Shown here: piece after piece, positions 11,323-23,672 of the stretch | Layout of the letters: each line of letters begins with the position of its first letter | How positions within the stretch are numbered: the first letter of the stretch is position 1 | Origin: Odobenus rosmarus divergens | Taxonomy: Eukaryota; Chordata; Mammalia; Carnivora; Odobenidae | Reading direction: 5' to 3' | Length of the DNA: 64,000 nucleotides | Assembly (NCBI RefSeq): GCF_000321225.1 | Contig: NW_004450477.1 | Location: 2,755,299-2,819,298, forward strand | Made by a program: the position numbers and the translations under genes | The notes under the pieces: generated by a model | What the model was told of the DNA's origin: nothing | Seen by the model: only the letters and a program-made list of their open reading frames with translations | The model's database searches: none

Positions 11323-14300
11323 AAACCACTCTGAGTGTACTAAAAAATAATATTTTACTGATTACATTTTAATAATACATTTATTAGGGAAAAAAACCCC
11401 AATGAAATATGCAAAAGCCCAGGAGATTGACATGAGCAGACTCTCTGGGGGTCATTATTCATGTACCTGTTTCACCTTTGTTCTAGGAGTAGCTATACCT
11501 GTTTTTGAGATGGGAGTCACACTTTAAACAACAGCTAACACCAGGTCTTGCATAAAGCAGGGGTTCAGTAACTATTTCAGGACACAAAAGAAGGAATTAA
11601 GAATTTCCTACTACTATAAGGTATTGTCTCCTTTCTAGAAGTTGGAGTCCCCATATATTAAAGAGGTAGATCAAGGCTATTTTGGGTTGAGCTTTTCATG
11701 GCTGCTAGGTCTTGGTGCAGTGGCCATAACATCTGTCTGAAACCTGCACGGCCTGACCTTCCCAAGGGCCGGCGAAACTGGGGGAAAATCTGCCGCACGC
11801 AGTACCCAGGCATGGTTGAGATGTTCTGTACCAGGAAAGCCACTTTCTGACCTACTCTGAGAACTGTAACTGATGACATGATTGTAGGTTTTACTAGAAT
11901 TCACCAGTGGGAATGGGGGGGTGTGGGGTTGGGGAGAGAGGGAATCGTCCTGCCTGCCACTCTGGCTCAGAGCCTAGTGACTAATTTAATTAATCCTGTA
12001 CGGAGCTCCAGCAGCTGGTGAGAGGCATTCCGAAGCATTCCAGAATCCACCTTAGCCCATTCAACCCCTGGCTGTGTGCCCTGTCGTTCAGTAGCTGTGC
12101 CTGAGGCATGTTGCCACTCTTCTTGGCCTTGGGAGCAGCTACAGCTCTCCAGGACCTGGTGTGGGCTCGTGGATGCCCACGGGCATTGCCTAGTAGAAAT
12201 AGCTGTGACCTTGGAGTCCCAATCTCAAGGTTCTAGTGCTGTCCAGCATTTCATTTTAGTATGCTCTGTCCTGTTTGTCAGGCTTTGCTCGAGCTGGCTC
12301 AGGGAAATGCCCAGCTTGCTTCATGTGGATGCTGGTGGGCACATCACTGTTCCTGTCCTCCAGGTGGGCGGAAACTTGGATGCTTCTGTGCTCCTTACCG
12401 ACCTCCGTTGCTACGGAGTCGTGGCTCTGAAGGGGTCAGCACATGGGACCTAAGGCATGAATGGTTCCTGCCTGTTCGGCCATGAGGGTGCATGAAGGTG
12501 TGTGGGACACCCAGGTGTATTTGTGCACATGATGGTCTGGGCATCTTGCTGCAAGAATAGCTGAAGTGTTAGTGGCAACCTCACGGGACATGTTCATACA
12601 CCAGACACGTCTGGTGCTACAGTATCTGCTTGGCCGGAGCCTTTCTCTTGAGCATCTGGGAATGATTACTCTCTGCCTACAACCAAACTGTGAGGTGGCT
12701 ATAAGACATTCGCATTTAGGGGGATTAAAAAAAATAAGCAGGCAAACATGCTCATGTGTGCTCCTCCATGAAAATAGTAGTTATGAGGTTTTTTTTCCAC
12801 GAATGCCAGTGTCCCTTTACCTGAGTGTCCAGTCAGAAAGGGACCTGAGTGGAGTCCTATTGCAGACGTGCCTCTGCTCCTAACTGAAGCTGCTGCAACT
12901 GTTTCTGGGACCCAAAGAAAATTTTGATTTTGATTTTTTTTAAAGCCAACATCGTAGTATACTTTTCAGCTGCAGAGTATCTCCAGATCCCGAACAATGA
13001 TGACTGACGACTGGTCTGAATCTACAAATTCAAAAGCTCAAAAGTGGATTTTCACTCACCAGAAAAAATATACTATGGTAAAAAAATGTTCATTGATTCC
13101 AAAAGCTTGATGCTGAACAATCATAGATTGAAAATTATTTCTGTATGAACAGTCGGATTCTCCAGACTCTCGGATGAGCTAACTTAGAACAAACATAGCT
13201 GGAGCCGTGTCCTGACAGTCTTTATTTTTGGTTCAGGAAGTGCACATCCTGCATCATGAGTGTGATCCCCAAATGCCCTAGACCTGCCCCAAGCTGCTAT
13301 ATAATGTGAATAATCCCAGAAGAGGTGGTGACTTTCTCTCTACAAACATTTACCAGACACTCATTAAAGATGACAACACGTTTGGGGGTTTTTTAGGGAA
13401 TCTTACTTGAAGCACGTGGCGTCGTGAATGGAAGTGTTTCCACTTTTTCTCCTTTCCCTGAGCGTGGCTGTTGGGAAGGTGGTCTTGCAGTGTCCAGAGG
13501 CTCTAGGAGAGATCTGTCTGAGAGTCACGTGGTCTTCCGCTCAGGAGCCAGGGCAGTGGGTTTTTTTTTTTTTTGAGGTTTTAAAGTTGACAAATAGACT
13601 TTATAGCAGCATTTTTTTAAAAAAGGCAAGTTACAACACTATTTCTGCAATGATTAAAAATTTAGAGAAATGATGCATTTGGAAAAAGATGAAGTGGACA
13701 TATAGTTGTTCACAGTGATAACATTAGATGTGAATTCTTTCACACTTTGTCATGTTTTCATATATATCAAGAAATATATTCATATTATCAGATGCATAAA
13801 TCTTAAATTCAAAATAATTTGATACAGATGTCCAAAAAAAGTGCTTTATGAAAAAGAAGATGTTGGGAAAGGTTCTTATTTTGTGATTCCTTTTGTCCTT
13901 TTAAGCACACTACTTAGTTAACAATAGATGAGTGGTAAGTTTGTCAAGAATTTCTAGTCAACCAAATGCCCCATGTGCCCAAGTTTGTTTTTGTTTTTTA
14001 AATTAAACACGGACCAGTTGTAATTTAGAAATACATGGATGCCTGTGGATTTTGAAATTGGATTTAAAAAGTTGTGGCCAGGAGTACAGGGCCCAGGCTT
14101 TAATTACAGCTCTTACCAGCCCTATACTTTGTCATGCGAGGTGGGGGGGAGGCATCACCACCAGGCAGGGCTCTTGTAACCGGGGTGTCAGGCATCTCAT
14201 GAGGACATTTCCTATTTGCTATGGTGACTGGAAGGAGGAAACGGGGGAGCAGTGGATGCTGACTTGGGTACCTGGGATGCTGAGTATGCTAAAGGCGGCA

Positions 14301-14757
14301 CAAACCTCAGTGAGCTGCTAAAGAGTAGAGTGTTTCGTTGAGGGGTTCCAGCTGATCACTAATCTAGGCCTGTCTGGTCACATAGTTAATGAGTTACTAA
14401 GGGAACAGAGTAGAGTCAGATAGTCTGCTGATTTCACACTGCTGGTTTTGAAATCCTCTGGTTATTGAGAATGTGTCAGGCAGAGAACATTGGTGTTCTG
14501 CACGGTTGAAACTAAATGAAGAAACTGCACATTTCATCAGGGAGCGTTTAAGGAAAAAGGACCTTGGAGTCACCTGAGCCAGGGTCCATACAGATGAAGG
14601 AAAGAGTCAGGTGGGCAGGTGGCCTGTGGGACGAGAAGAGCATGTGCCCCAAATAAAGGATGGATGCTGCTCAGCCCAGCCTCCCTGGGCCTGGAAGGGA
14701 TGGTCCAGGGCATCTGGATCTTCCCATTCTGCAAGAAAAGCTGGAAATTTGGAATGT
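11323..14757. other. Intronic sequence, nothing recognised
   Basis: About 3.4 kb with no assignable repeat or exon. A T16 run at 13559-13574 followed by AT-rich sequence to 14050 could be a very old retroelement, but no family matched. Confidence 0.4.
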
Positions 14758-14773
14758 TATGAACAACCTCTTT

Positions 14774-14978
14774 TTTTGTTTGTTTGTTTGTTTTTAAAGA
14801 TTTTATTTATTTGACAGAGAGAGATAGTGAGAGCAGGAACACAAGCAGGGGGAGTGGGAGAGGGAGAAGCAGGCTTCCCGTTGAGCAGGGAGCCCGATGC
14901 GGGGCTCGATCCCAGGACCCTGGGATCATGACCTGAGTCGAAGGCAGGTGCTTAACGACTGAGCCACCCAGGCGCCGC
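14774..14978 (-). mobile_element. CAN-SINE, antisense, with target duplication
   Basis: A (TTTG)n/T tail, AAGATTTTATTTATTTGACA, GGGGCTCGATCCCAGGACC and GACTGAGCCACCCAGGCGCC. The direct repeats TATGAACAACCTCTTT (14758-14773) and TATGTACAACCTCTTT (14979-14994) differ at one base. Confidence 0.96.
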
Positions 14979-15029
14979 TATGTACAACCTCTTTTAACTA
15001 TTTGGCAATTAACCAAAAATATTTTAAAA

Positions 15030-15160
15030 CGCCATGCAGGCCAAACCGAGTGCGGTGCTGAGCTGCCAGTTTGCACGCCGCCGTCCGCCAGGCTCCCTCA
15101 CTTTACGGGAAGCACTAACAGGCCGGCCCCGGGTTTTGCTGCTGGCTTGGCAGTAGCCCG
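15030..15160. promoter_or_regulatory. CpG-rich patch, possible regulatory element
   Basis: Eleven CpG dinucleotides in about 130 bp of otherwise CpG-poor intron, including CACGCCGCCGTCCGCC and GGCCGGCCCCGGG. It lies just outside the SINE at 14774. It is too short for a classical CpG island. The regulatory role is inferred from composition only. Confidence 0.25.
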
Positions 15161-15689
15161 AGGCCTAGAGACCCCATCTCTTGACTCCGTGGCTGATTTT
15201 CTTTTCTCCCCATGGGCCACTTCCTGGGGGTGCTGTGGATGACTGGGATATTTAGGGATTCCTGGCTGGCAGGCAGCTCTCCCTCTAGTGTTCTTGAAAG
15301 CTCTTCCTAGAAGTCACATTCATGGCCAGCTGGACTTCCCCTGAGGTGTGGCTTCTGCTCCTGGGTGTTAATGGCACACATGCCAGGTGGAACTGGATTC
15401 TTGGCCCATTTGTGTGTTCTCCTCGGGTATCAGGATACCTTCTCTGGGGCGTGGAGTTAATACCCCGCCCCCCAGTTGGACCCCAAGACACACTGGCTCG
15501 GCATGAAGAACACCACACACCAACGTGGTGGAGTAGGAAGGAGGTTCTGGGGACGGGGTGAAGAGGGCAAAGTTTCAAAAAATCCAAAGGGGTTGGGACC
15601 CCCTCCCTCCCTGCTGAGTCTCTGCTCTTGGTCCTCAGCCTAACCTGAGATTTCCACCCACTGCTCCCATCCCAAACCTGGGAGCTAAC

Positions 15690-15895
15690 AGGGTATCTTT
15701 TGGCACCTGTTCTAAGGAGTGTTCTAGGCCCCTGCATCAGATCACCTGGGGAAGGTGGGAAATGAGCAGTGTTCTGACCTGCCCACCCAGACCACCCAGA
15801 ATTATAATATTGGAGTATGACCGAGAACTCCCTCCTAGACACACGTCTCAGGAGGTTATTATGTACCCAGAAGTTTAAGAAGGACTGTTCTAGGG
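15690..15895 (+). mobile_element. MER5-like hAT fossil, degenerate
   Basis: CCCCTGCATCAGATCACCTG, a middle with partial similarity, then CAGAAGTTTAAGAAGGACTG resembles the MER5 layout ('catcagaatcacctgg ... agtttgagaaccactg'). Diverged, so only moderately sure. Confidence 0.5.
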
Positions 15896-16134
15896 ATAGC
15901 AGAGACACTGGACAATAGGGTCTTGTGAATCCAAGTCATGTTCTGCAGACCTCACTGCACAGGAATATAAGCAGATCAGAGGAGTTGGCAGGTCAACCAG
16001 CCCATTCTGGCTCATAGCCCAGAACCCACGAGGCAGTGTTAAGCGGTGGTCCCAGGAATGCTTTCACTGGTGTGCAACCAGTGCTGTCACCCCGGGCCCC
16101 ATAATTGGGGGTTAATGCTCTGCTTTAAAAAAGC

Positions 16135-16294
16135 ACATGAGGGGGTAGGGGCAGAGGCAGAGAGAGAGAGAGAGAGTCTTAAGCAGACTGTGCTGAGTGT
16201 GGAGCCCAATGTGGGGCTCCATCTCATGACCCCGAGATCACAACCTGAGACGAAACCAAGAGTGGGACACTTAACTGTGCCACCCAGGTGCCCC
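16135..16294 (-). mobile_element. CAN-SINE, antisense, older subtype
   Basis: A GA run, GTGTGGAGCCCAATGTGGGG, TCTCATGACCCCGAGATCAC, GAAACCAAGAGTGGGACACT and GTGCCACCCAGGTGCCCC. Flanked by similar TTAAAA-containing sequence on both sides. Confidence 0.9.
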
Positions 16295-16295
16295 T

Positions 16296-17555
16296 TAAAA
16301 CACTTTTGAAATTCTTAATGATTTTATTTTTGATTTTCTTTTAAATGAAGACTAATGGGGACAACAGGGCATGTTCTGGGGGCTTAGAGCCCCTGCTCAT
16401 ATGTGGTTTTGTCTGTCTCTGTCTCCCCACCTCCCCAGGACAGGTTATCTGCTGTGGGCTTCCCACACCACCCACCCTCGCTGCCTGCCCAGTGACTCCA
16501 CTGTCTTCCACCCCAGCAGGAGCCTGGGTGCAGGCCCATGCCTGTGTGCTGATTTGAGGGGGTGCCGGTGAGGGTCTTCACTGCCCATTAAGTGTCCCTG
16601 AGCCCAAGGAAGTGCTATAGTAAATAGAAGATTAAAAAAAAACAACAACAAAACATCACAACACCATGACAGGTTGAAAGACGGACTGCTGAGAAAGGAA
16701 AAAGTGTTTTTCCTGCCTTTTGAACATGGGACCCACATTTTCAGTTTGCACTGGGGCCTTATGATGTTTATGGCAGGCCTGGATGACTCTAGGCATAAAT
16801 TCTCTTCTTAGTGGATCTGTTTGGTGGCTCACATTAGTGACGTCATGTGCTCCTTCCCTCCACCTTCTCTTGGTCCTCATTTCCTCAACTCTTCCTTCTG
16901 ATTATAATACCCAAAGCCTTCTGTGTGTTGACAAGTATCTTTGTGTTATACGTTATGATCTTTTTCTTTTGATGAATGTGAATAAATTTTGAAGAATAAA
17001 GCAATCATAAGTTAAAAATTCCCTTGTAAATTTTATGTAGGTGTTTTGCAGATTTTAAGGAGAATCAGTGCAAGCAATCATATTTGCATGGTTTCTGTAA
17101 TTACAAAGGGCTCCATTTTAACTGCGTGCATTTGGTTATGTGGTTCAGCTAGTCAGGAGTGTTTTGCACCGCCTCAGTCTGGCAGGCCAAATTAGCATGG
17201 TCCACCTGGGACGCAGGGTTTGCTCAGGGCATGCTGGTAGGAGTGTGGGATGTGAGGATTGGATGTGCTGGTGTCTTGGCAAAAGAATTTTTATTGTTCA
17301 AAGGGATCAGCAGCTGATAACGCTAGGCCTAGTTATCTTCAGATGGAAGTTGTTACAGCCTGTGACCACGTTCTACTTGAATCCCTCTCCTCCCTTGGTT
17401 GATGGGACGGCCCTCTGGGTTTCCTCTCCTCCCTCCGCTGCTCCTTCTCAGTGTCCTTGTCTTTGACTCAGTCTCTAAATGTCGGACTTCCGAGGGCTTA
17501 CTCTTGCCCTTTCTTTCCAACTCATTCTATACTTTCTTGTAGCTAAAGACAGAAG
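16296..17555. other. Intronic sequence, nothing recognised
   Basis: No exon or named repeat recognised in this stretch. Confidence 0.4.
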
Positions 17556-17559
17556 CTCA

Positions 17560-17740
17560 GAATCAGGCTGTCTGGGTTTAGTTGCCACTAATTTTGGTGA
17601 TCTCGACGGAGCTGTTTGTTTTCTGGGAACCGGTGTTCCATGGGTTTATGTCGATGATCAGGTGTTAATAATAATAGTCCCTTCCCCATAGCTTGTGTGA
17701 GGATTAAATAATTCCTCTGAATTCATGTCAAGTGAATAGG
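17560..17740 (+). repeat. MIR-like fossil, degenerate
   Basis: AATCAGGCTGTCTGGGTTTA, then AATAATAATAGTCCCTTCCC and GTGTGAGGATTAAATAATTC, matching the two better-kept ends of a MIR with a diverged middle. Confidence 0.45.
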
Positions 17741-17870
17741 AAATGTTTTTAGCGACTAAAAGTTAGATGTTTGGGCTTCTGCTTCTCACTGTAATAACTA
17801 GCTTGTGGCAGACCAATACTTCTATCCCGGACAACCAGGTAAGGTTAACAGAGTACAAAAAATATCTCCT

Positions 17871-18072
17871 CGGGCGCCTGGGTGGCTCAGTTGGTTAAGC
17901 AACTGCCTTCGGCTCAGGTCATGATCCTGGAGTCCTGGGATCGAGTCCCGCATCGGGCTCCCTGCTGCTCAGCAGGGAGTCTGCTTCGCCCTCTGACCCT
18001 CCCCCCTCTCATGTGCTCTCTCTCTCTCATTCTCTCTCTCTCAAATAAATAAATAAAATCTTAAAAAAAAAA
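17871..18072 (+). mobile_element. CAN-SINE, full length
   Basis: GGGCGCCTGGGTGGCTCAGT head, GGGATCGAGTCC B-box, a duplicated CTGCTGCTCAGCAGGGAG segment, a (CT)n body, and AAATAAATAAATAAAATC plus an A tail. Flanked by AATATCTCCT (17861-17870) and AAAATCTCCT (18073-18082). Confidence 0.95.
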
Positions 18073-18539
18073 AAAATCTCCTGGAAGGCACCAGAGAAGC
18101 TCCCTGGGAAGCCAAGTCCAGGGAGAGTCATTGAGGTCAGAGTCAATGAGCCTGACATCCTAAGTTGTTTTTCACCTTGATGGACTCACCAGTTCCTCAA
18201 TGGCAGGTGCAGAGACTGTGAAGGCAAGCAGAAAGTGAATGTGAAGAGGCTGAGAAGTCAGAGAAGGCCGTTAGCAGTTTCATAGTGCTGGGGAGAAGAA
18301 AACAGAGCTCAGAGCTCACCAAGGTAGACGGATCTTAATAAACACTCTGTGCATTCAGTTGAGACCCCTCAAGATTATACCTGGAAGTAAGGGTTAACTG
18401 AAAAGAGATTAGGTCTGCAAAGACAGAAACACAGTTCTGAGAGAGCTCAATCCTTGATTGGATTATGGGATGTACTCCTACAGCTTGCCAGATGCCAAGG
18501 AAAATCCTCTCTGGAGAAGGATATCACCCAAAGCCTTGA

Positions 18540-19326
18540 AATTTCTTCATAAACAATGATTGTAGTCGATAAAATATATATCGTATATCCAGACACTTGG
18601 ATCATAGAAATATCTATATGTGATGTAGATACTAGAGTTACCAGACATGATCATTAAAACAATTATGATAAATACATTCAAAAAAATAGGCAAGATGGAG
18701 AATTTTAACAAAGCAGGGGAATATAATATAAAGAAGCAAATAGAAATTGTAGAAATGAAAAATGCAAATATTAAGAATGTAGTAGATGGGTTCAACTGAA
18801 AATTAGATACAGATGAAGAGAAATTAAATGATCTGGCATATAGGTCAGTAGAAGACGTGAAGACCAATTTATGGGGAGCCAAAATGGAAAATGCAAAAAG
18901 GAGCATAATAGGCATATGGTACATGTGTCTAAAATACACGTATTGGAGTCCCAGAATGGGAGAAGGAAAATGGGATGGAAGCAACAATATTTAAAGAGAT
19001 AATGGTGAAGATTTTCCAAGACCAAAAAATGATGGCAAGCCACAAGTTCAAGAAGAGCTATTTATCAGGCAAGATAAATACTAGGTAAACCACACATAAG
19101 CACTTCGTAGTAAAACTGTTGGAAATTAAGACAAAGACAACATTAAATGCAGCCGGAGAAAAATAGATTCTCTTTAAAAGAACAACAGTAAGATTGACAG
19201 TTAATATTTCAACTGAGCTGATGTGAGCTGGAGCTCCGTGGGGTCACAGTTTGTGAGTACTCCAGGAAGATAACTGCTAATGTAGAATTCTGTATCCTCC
19301 AAAAATATCTTTCAAAGTGAGGGTGA
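18540..19326 (+). mobile_element. LINE-1 (outer element), ORF1 region, left part
   Basis: Follows the L1 ORF1 coding region, including TTAAAGAGATAATGGTGAAG, GATTTTCCAAGACC, ACCACACATAAGCAC, GTAAAACTGTTGGAAATTAA and AATTCTGTATCCTCCAAAAA (the conserved end of the ORF1p C-terminal domain). The element is interrupted at about 19327 by another L1 and resumes at 20328. Its frames are broken throughout. Confidence 0.85.
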
Positions 19327-20327
19327 TATGGTACCAAAAGTACAAACAACAAAAGAAAAATAGGTAAATTGTATTTTATCAAAATTAAAAGCATTTGTGC
19401 TTCAAAGGACAACATTGAGAAAGTGAAAAGACAACCCATAGATTGGGAGACTATTTTACAAATCACATATCCAAAAAAGGACTTGTATCCAGAATATATA
19501 ACTCAACAACAAAAAGGCAAATAACCCAATAAAAATGGGTGAAGGATTTGAATAGGCATTTCTCCATAGAAGATCCCCAAATGACCAATAATAAATACAT
19601 GAAAAGATGCTCACAGTCGTTAGCCATCAGGGAAATGCAAATCAAAACCACAAGATACCACTTCACATTCATTATGATGGCTATAATCTAAAAGCAAACA
19701 AGTGTTGGTGGAGTTATGGGCCAATTGGAACCTTCATGCATTGCTGGTGAGAATGTAAAATGGTGTAGCCCGTTTGGAAAACAGTTTGGCAATTTCTTAA
19801 AAATTGTACCCAAGAGAAAATATATGTCTATATAAAAAGTTATACAGAAATGTTCACAGTAATTCATAGTAGCCAAGAGGTGGAAACAATCCAATGTCTA
19901 TCAACTGAAGAATGGATAAATCAAATTTGCTATATCCATACAATGGAATATTATTTAGCAATAAAGGGAATGAAGTACTGATAAATAATATGGATGAACC
20001 TTGAAAACTTTACACTAAGTGGAAAAAGCCAGCCACAAAAGGCTACATATTGTGTGATTCCATTTGTGTGAAATGTCTAGAATAGGCAAATCTTTCAAGA
20101 CAAAAAGTAGATTAGTGGTTTCTGGGGGCTGGTTGGGGGTGTGATTGTGGGAACGAGGAGTTACAGCTAATGGATATGTGGTTTCTTTTTTGGGCGATGG
20201 GGATATTTTAAAATTGATTGTTGTGATGGAGGCACAACTCTGTGAATATACTACAAGCCAGGGAATTGTACACTCTAAATGAGTGAGTTATAGGATATAT
20301 GAATTATATCTCAATAAAGCAGTTACC
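19327..20327 (+). mobile_element. LINE-1 (inner element), 5'-truncated: ORF2 end and 3' UTR
   Basis: Begins in the last part of ORF2 (ACCAAAAGTACAAACAACAA, GACTTGTATCCAGAATATAT, TCACAGTCGTTAGCCATCAG), passes TCCATACAATGGAATATTAT, and ends with an L1 3' UTR terminus (CTCAATAAAGCAGTTAC). The surrounding L1 ORF1 text is repeated at both ends: CAAAGTGAGGGTGA (19313-19326) and CAAAGAATGGAGGTA (20328-20342). These fit a decayed target duplication, so this is a 1-kb truncated L1 inserted into an older L1. Confidence 0.85.
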
Positions 20328-22085
20328 CAAAGAATGGAGGTAAAGTAAAGCTGTTTGCAGAAAATAGGAACTGAAGAAATCTGTTGCCAGTATACTCTCA
20401 CTGAAGAAATACTAGAGAGATTTCTTCAGGCAGAAGGAAATTATCACAAATAGCAGCACAGAAATGCAGGAAGGAATGAAATGCAAGAGAAAAGGTAAAT
20501 ATGTGGATAAATTTAAATGAATACTGACTGCTCAAAACAATACTATGTCACAGGGTTCAAAATACAAAAGGTATAGACCATATTAAAATGGTCTAGTGCC
20601 CTTAAATTGTCTGGGAAGTGATAATGCTCATTTTTAGTAGGTTCTTCTGACTCAGGAAGCCATGTAATTATCTGTAGGGTAAATTACTAAAAGAATTAAT
20701 AAGAGTGGGTAGCTAAGGGTAAATAGAATAATAGAAAGGAAATACAAAGGATATATGGAGTAATAAAAAATAGTAGATTAATCCAAAAGATGGCAAAAAA
20801 GGAGGAAAAAGGAAACTAGGGTATGTAGATTTAAACCTAGATATCAGTGATCACTTTAGGTTAACAGACTTTGATTAAATGCTTGTATTAAAAAACTGAG
20901 ATCATCAGGTTGCATTAAAAAAGCCTAAACTATGTTCTACTTAAAAGAGACACATCTTACACATATGGGCCCCAAATATTGTAAGTGAAAGACGGGAAGA
21001 CGGTAAACCATGTGGTGCTAACCTAACGAAAGTGGGCTGGTTGTCCTAGCAACAGATGACGTCATGTTTAAGGTCAGTAACATTACTGGAGATAAGGAGG
21101 GAATCTCATACGGCTAAGAGAGGCCACTAGGAAATATCAATCAATCAATTAGATATTGACCAAATTAAAAGGAAAAAGAAAATTCACAGCTGTAGTGGGA
21201 AATTAATATGCCTCTCTATAGAACGAGCCGGTTATTAAAAGCAGTGAGGATAGAAATCTGAGAATCCCACTTAACACTGTGGCTCTTGAGGACATAGCCA
21301 TTGCATTTACTGGGCCATAGGTATTTGAAATTTCAAAGAACTGAAATCGTACAGAGTGTGTTTTCTGACTACAGAGAAATTAAGCTGGAAAGCAACAATA
21401 CAAAAGATACTTGAAGATCTTTTTTTAAAGGTTTTATTTATTTATTTATTTGAGAGAGAGAGGACGAGAGAGCACAAGCAGAGGGAGGGACAGAGGGAGA
21501 GGGAGAAGCAGGCTCCCCACTGAGCAGGGAGACCGATGTGGGGCTCAATCCCAGGACCCTGAGATCATGACCTGAGCCGAAGGCAGACGTTTAACCGACT
21601 GAGCCACCCAGGTGCCCCTACTTGAAGATACTCAAATATTTGGGAAGTATATAACACAATTCTAAGTAACCCATGGATCAAAGAAGAAATCCCAGTGGAA
21701 TTTAGGAAATATTGTGGACTGAAGATAATAAAAATATGATATATGGCATATCAGATATTGTGGGCTGTAGCTAAACCTGACAGAAGAAAATTATAGTCTA
21801 AATGCACATAATTGAAAAGAGGAAAGACTGAAAATTGTAAGATTTTAGATGCTAGAAAAAAGCAGCATGTTAAACATAAAGAATGTAGAAGTAAGGAAAT
21901 TAATGAGATAAAAAGACAAAATGGTGGAAAAGCAATATAATCAAAAGTTTTTTCTTTGAAAAAACTAATAAATGAATGAGGGACCTTCCCTAAACTGTGA
22001 GGAAAAAAAGGAGAAAGCACAAATTAGCAATATCAGGAATGAAAAAGGGGATCTCATTCCAGATCTTCAAGATACAAAAAGTTAG
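20328..22085 (+). mobile_element. LINE-1 (outer element), end of ORF1 region and start of ORF2
   Basis: Continues the L1 broken at 19326. It runs from the ORF1 end (TTTCTTCAGGCAGAAGGAAA), through the inter-ORF region, and into early ORF2 (CTACTTAAAAGAGACACATC, GGAGATAAGGAGGGAATCTC, AACCCATGGATCAAAGAAGA, AATTAGCAATATCAGGAATG). It contains a CAN-SINE at 21419-21618 and stops about 22085, inside the endonuclease/reverse-transcriptase linker. Confidence 0.85.
21419..21618 (-). mobile_element. CAN-SINE inserted in L1 ORF2, antisense
   Basis: T-rich tail, TTTATTTATTTATTTATTTG, a GA-rich body, GGGGCTCAATCCCAGGACCC and ACTGAGCCACCCAGGTGCCC. An 11-bp perfect direct repeat TACTTGAAGAT lies at 21408-21418 and 21619-21629. 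Removing it restores continuous L1 text. Confidence 0.96.
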
Positions 22086-22349
22086 CTGTTGTCTTTAGGT
22101 ACACCAGTACGTTTGTGAGATTTCAACTACCATGTTTGTATTTATGCTCGAACCCCCCAAATCAATTTCTCTACTCAGCATCTCCACTTGTTTTAGATGT
22201 AACACGTGAACTACAAAAACCCCAATTCTATTCTGGCTCCCTGCCCCCAAGAGCTTTCCGGCTTGTGTTTCTCACGTTTGTAAAAGGTATCACTGAAAGA
22301 TATTAATTTGCTCAAACAGGAAACTCAAGATTTTGCTTCTCTCTGTTGG

Positions 22350-22945
22350 GTACCACTGCATCTGATCAATCCCCGTGTCGGCCTGGCTTTTCCTTCACCC
22401 TTCCCCTGTCTTTCCCTGAATCAGCCCTCTGCCTCTTTTCTCAAGCTTCCACCATTGTCCAAACCCCCTTCAGATCTCCCCTAGTTCCTGCATTAGCATC
22501 TTCATTTGTCTTCTCCCTTCCATCCCCACACTGTAAAGCTGGTCCTGCATGCAACCCTTTACAACCGTTTCATGGCTTTCCGTTGCCCTAGAATCAAGCC
22601 TAAACTCTCCTGTGGCCAGGAAGTCTCCTCTTCCAGAGCCCTTGGCTTCCTTCTTTCAGTGTCTCGACCACTCACACTCCTTCCCTGGCAGGGATTTGCA
22701 TCCTTTAGCTCCCTGCTGCCCAAACCTGTCCCGCAATGAAAACAAGAACAGATACAACAAAGGTGACAAGCTCATTGTCCTCATTTCCCTGAACTCTGAC
22801 CAGCTGTTTGGGGATCAGCCCCATCTACAGCTGTGAGTGCTCCCTGGGCTGTCCTGATCATGGTCAGCTCCCTAGGACATGGCACAGTGCCTGGCACAGG
22901 GAATGAGCACAGGAAAGGATTGTTAACCTGTATGAAGGAATGGAT
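22350..22945 (+). mobile_element. LINE-2 (L2) 3' region
   Basis: TTTCATGGCTTTCCGTTGCC, CTAGAATCAAGCCTAAACTC and CCTTCCCTGGCAGGGATTTG match L2 3' coding/UTR text. The end GCACAGTGCCTGGCACAGGG followed by a GAAGGAATG-like run matches the L2 terminus. The ORFs across it are remnants. Confidence 0.65.
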
Positions 22946-23479
22946 GACTGTAATGGATCAGATATAATTGTGAAATTTAGTGCTGATACTGTTTTTCAAA
23001 TTGAAGGGAAATAGAAAACGGAAAAAGTTACCTGTAAACATAAGTAAATATTCCAGCCTCTTTAAGAGAGAAGGTTAATGCATTCTTGGTTATTTATTTA
23101 ATGATAAAAAAGTCTTTTAAAATAATTCAAATATTTGCCAGATTATCACATCCCCTCGGCTTAAGCTCTTAATGGGAGAAATCTTGCCTTTGTCTTTCTT
23201 GTAGACTTTGGCAGGAGCCCTGACCTTTGGTTGGTGAGCTGTATGGTTTTGTTGACTTAAATAGAAATCTGGAAACTGCCTCAATCAATTTCAGGACATT
23301 GCTTCTCTCGCTGAAGTTGGTGGTCACAAATAACATAACTTACTAAAGGTTTCCGAGGAAGTAAAATCCAGCCTCTTTCGAAGTAAATACATTCATATTA
23401 TTTTGTAACCCATATATGCTGGATCTTCAAAAATATCCTTGTACTTTACCCTAAAACATTTACTAAAGTACCTGTGATG

Positions 23480-23672
23480 GGAGTGCCTGGGTGGCTCAGT
23501 CGGTTAAGGGTCTGCCTTCGGCTCAGGTCATGATATCAGGTCCTGGGATCGAGCCCCCCACATCGGGCTCCCTGCTCAGCAGGGAGTTTGCTTCTCCCTC
23601 TGGCCCTCCCTCCCCTTGTGCGCTCTTTCTCTTGCTCTATCCCTCAAATAAATAAAATCTTAAAAAAAGAAA
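23480..23672 (+). mobile_element. CAN-SINE, full length, with intact target duplication
   Basis: GAGTGCCTGGGTGGCTCAGT, CTTCGGCTCAGGTCATGATA, CCTGCTCAGCAGGGAG and an AAATAAATAAAATC tail. The 16-bp repeat TAAAGTACCTGTGATG at 23464-23479 and 23673-23688 is perfect. Confidence 0.97.

Noticed and set aside
15285..15908. 207-codon antisense ORF
   Set aside because: Overlaps a MER5-like fossil at its start and shows no domain. Not a gene.
18547..18987. 146-codon hydrophobic antisense ORF resembling a membrane protein
   Set aside because: It is the reverse strand of A-rich L1 ORF1 sequence. The apparent hydrophobic stretches come from T-rich codons.
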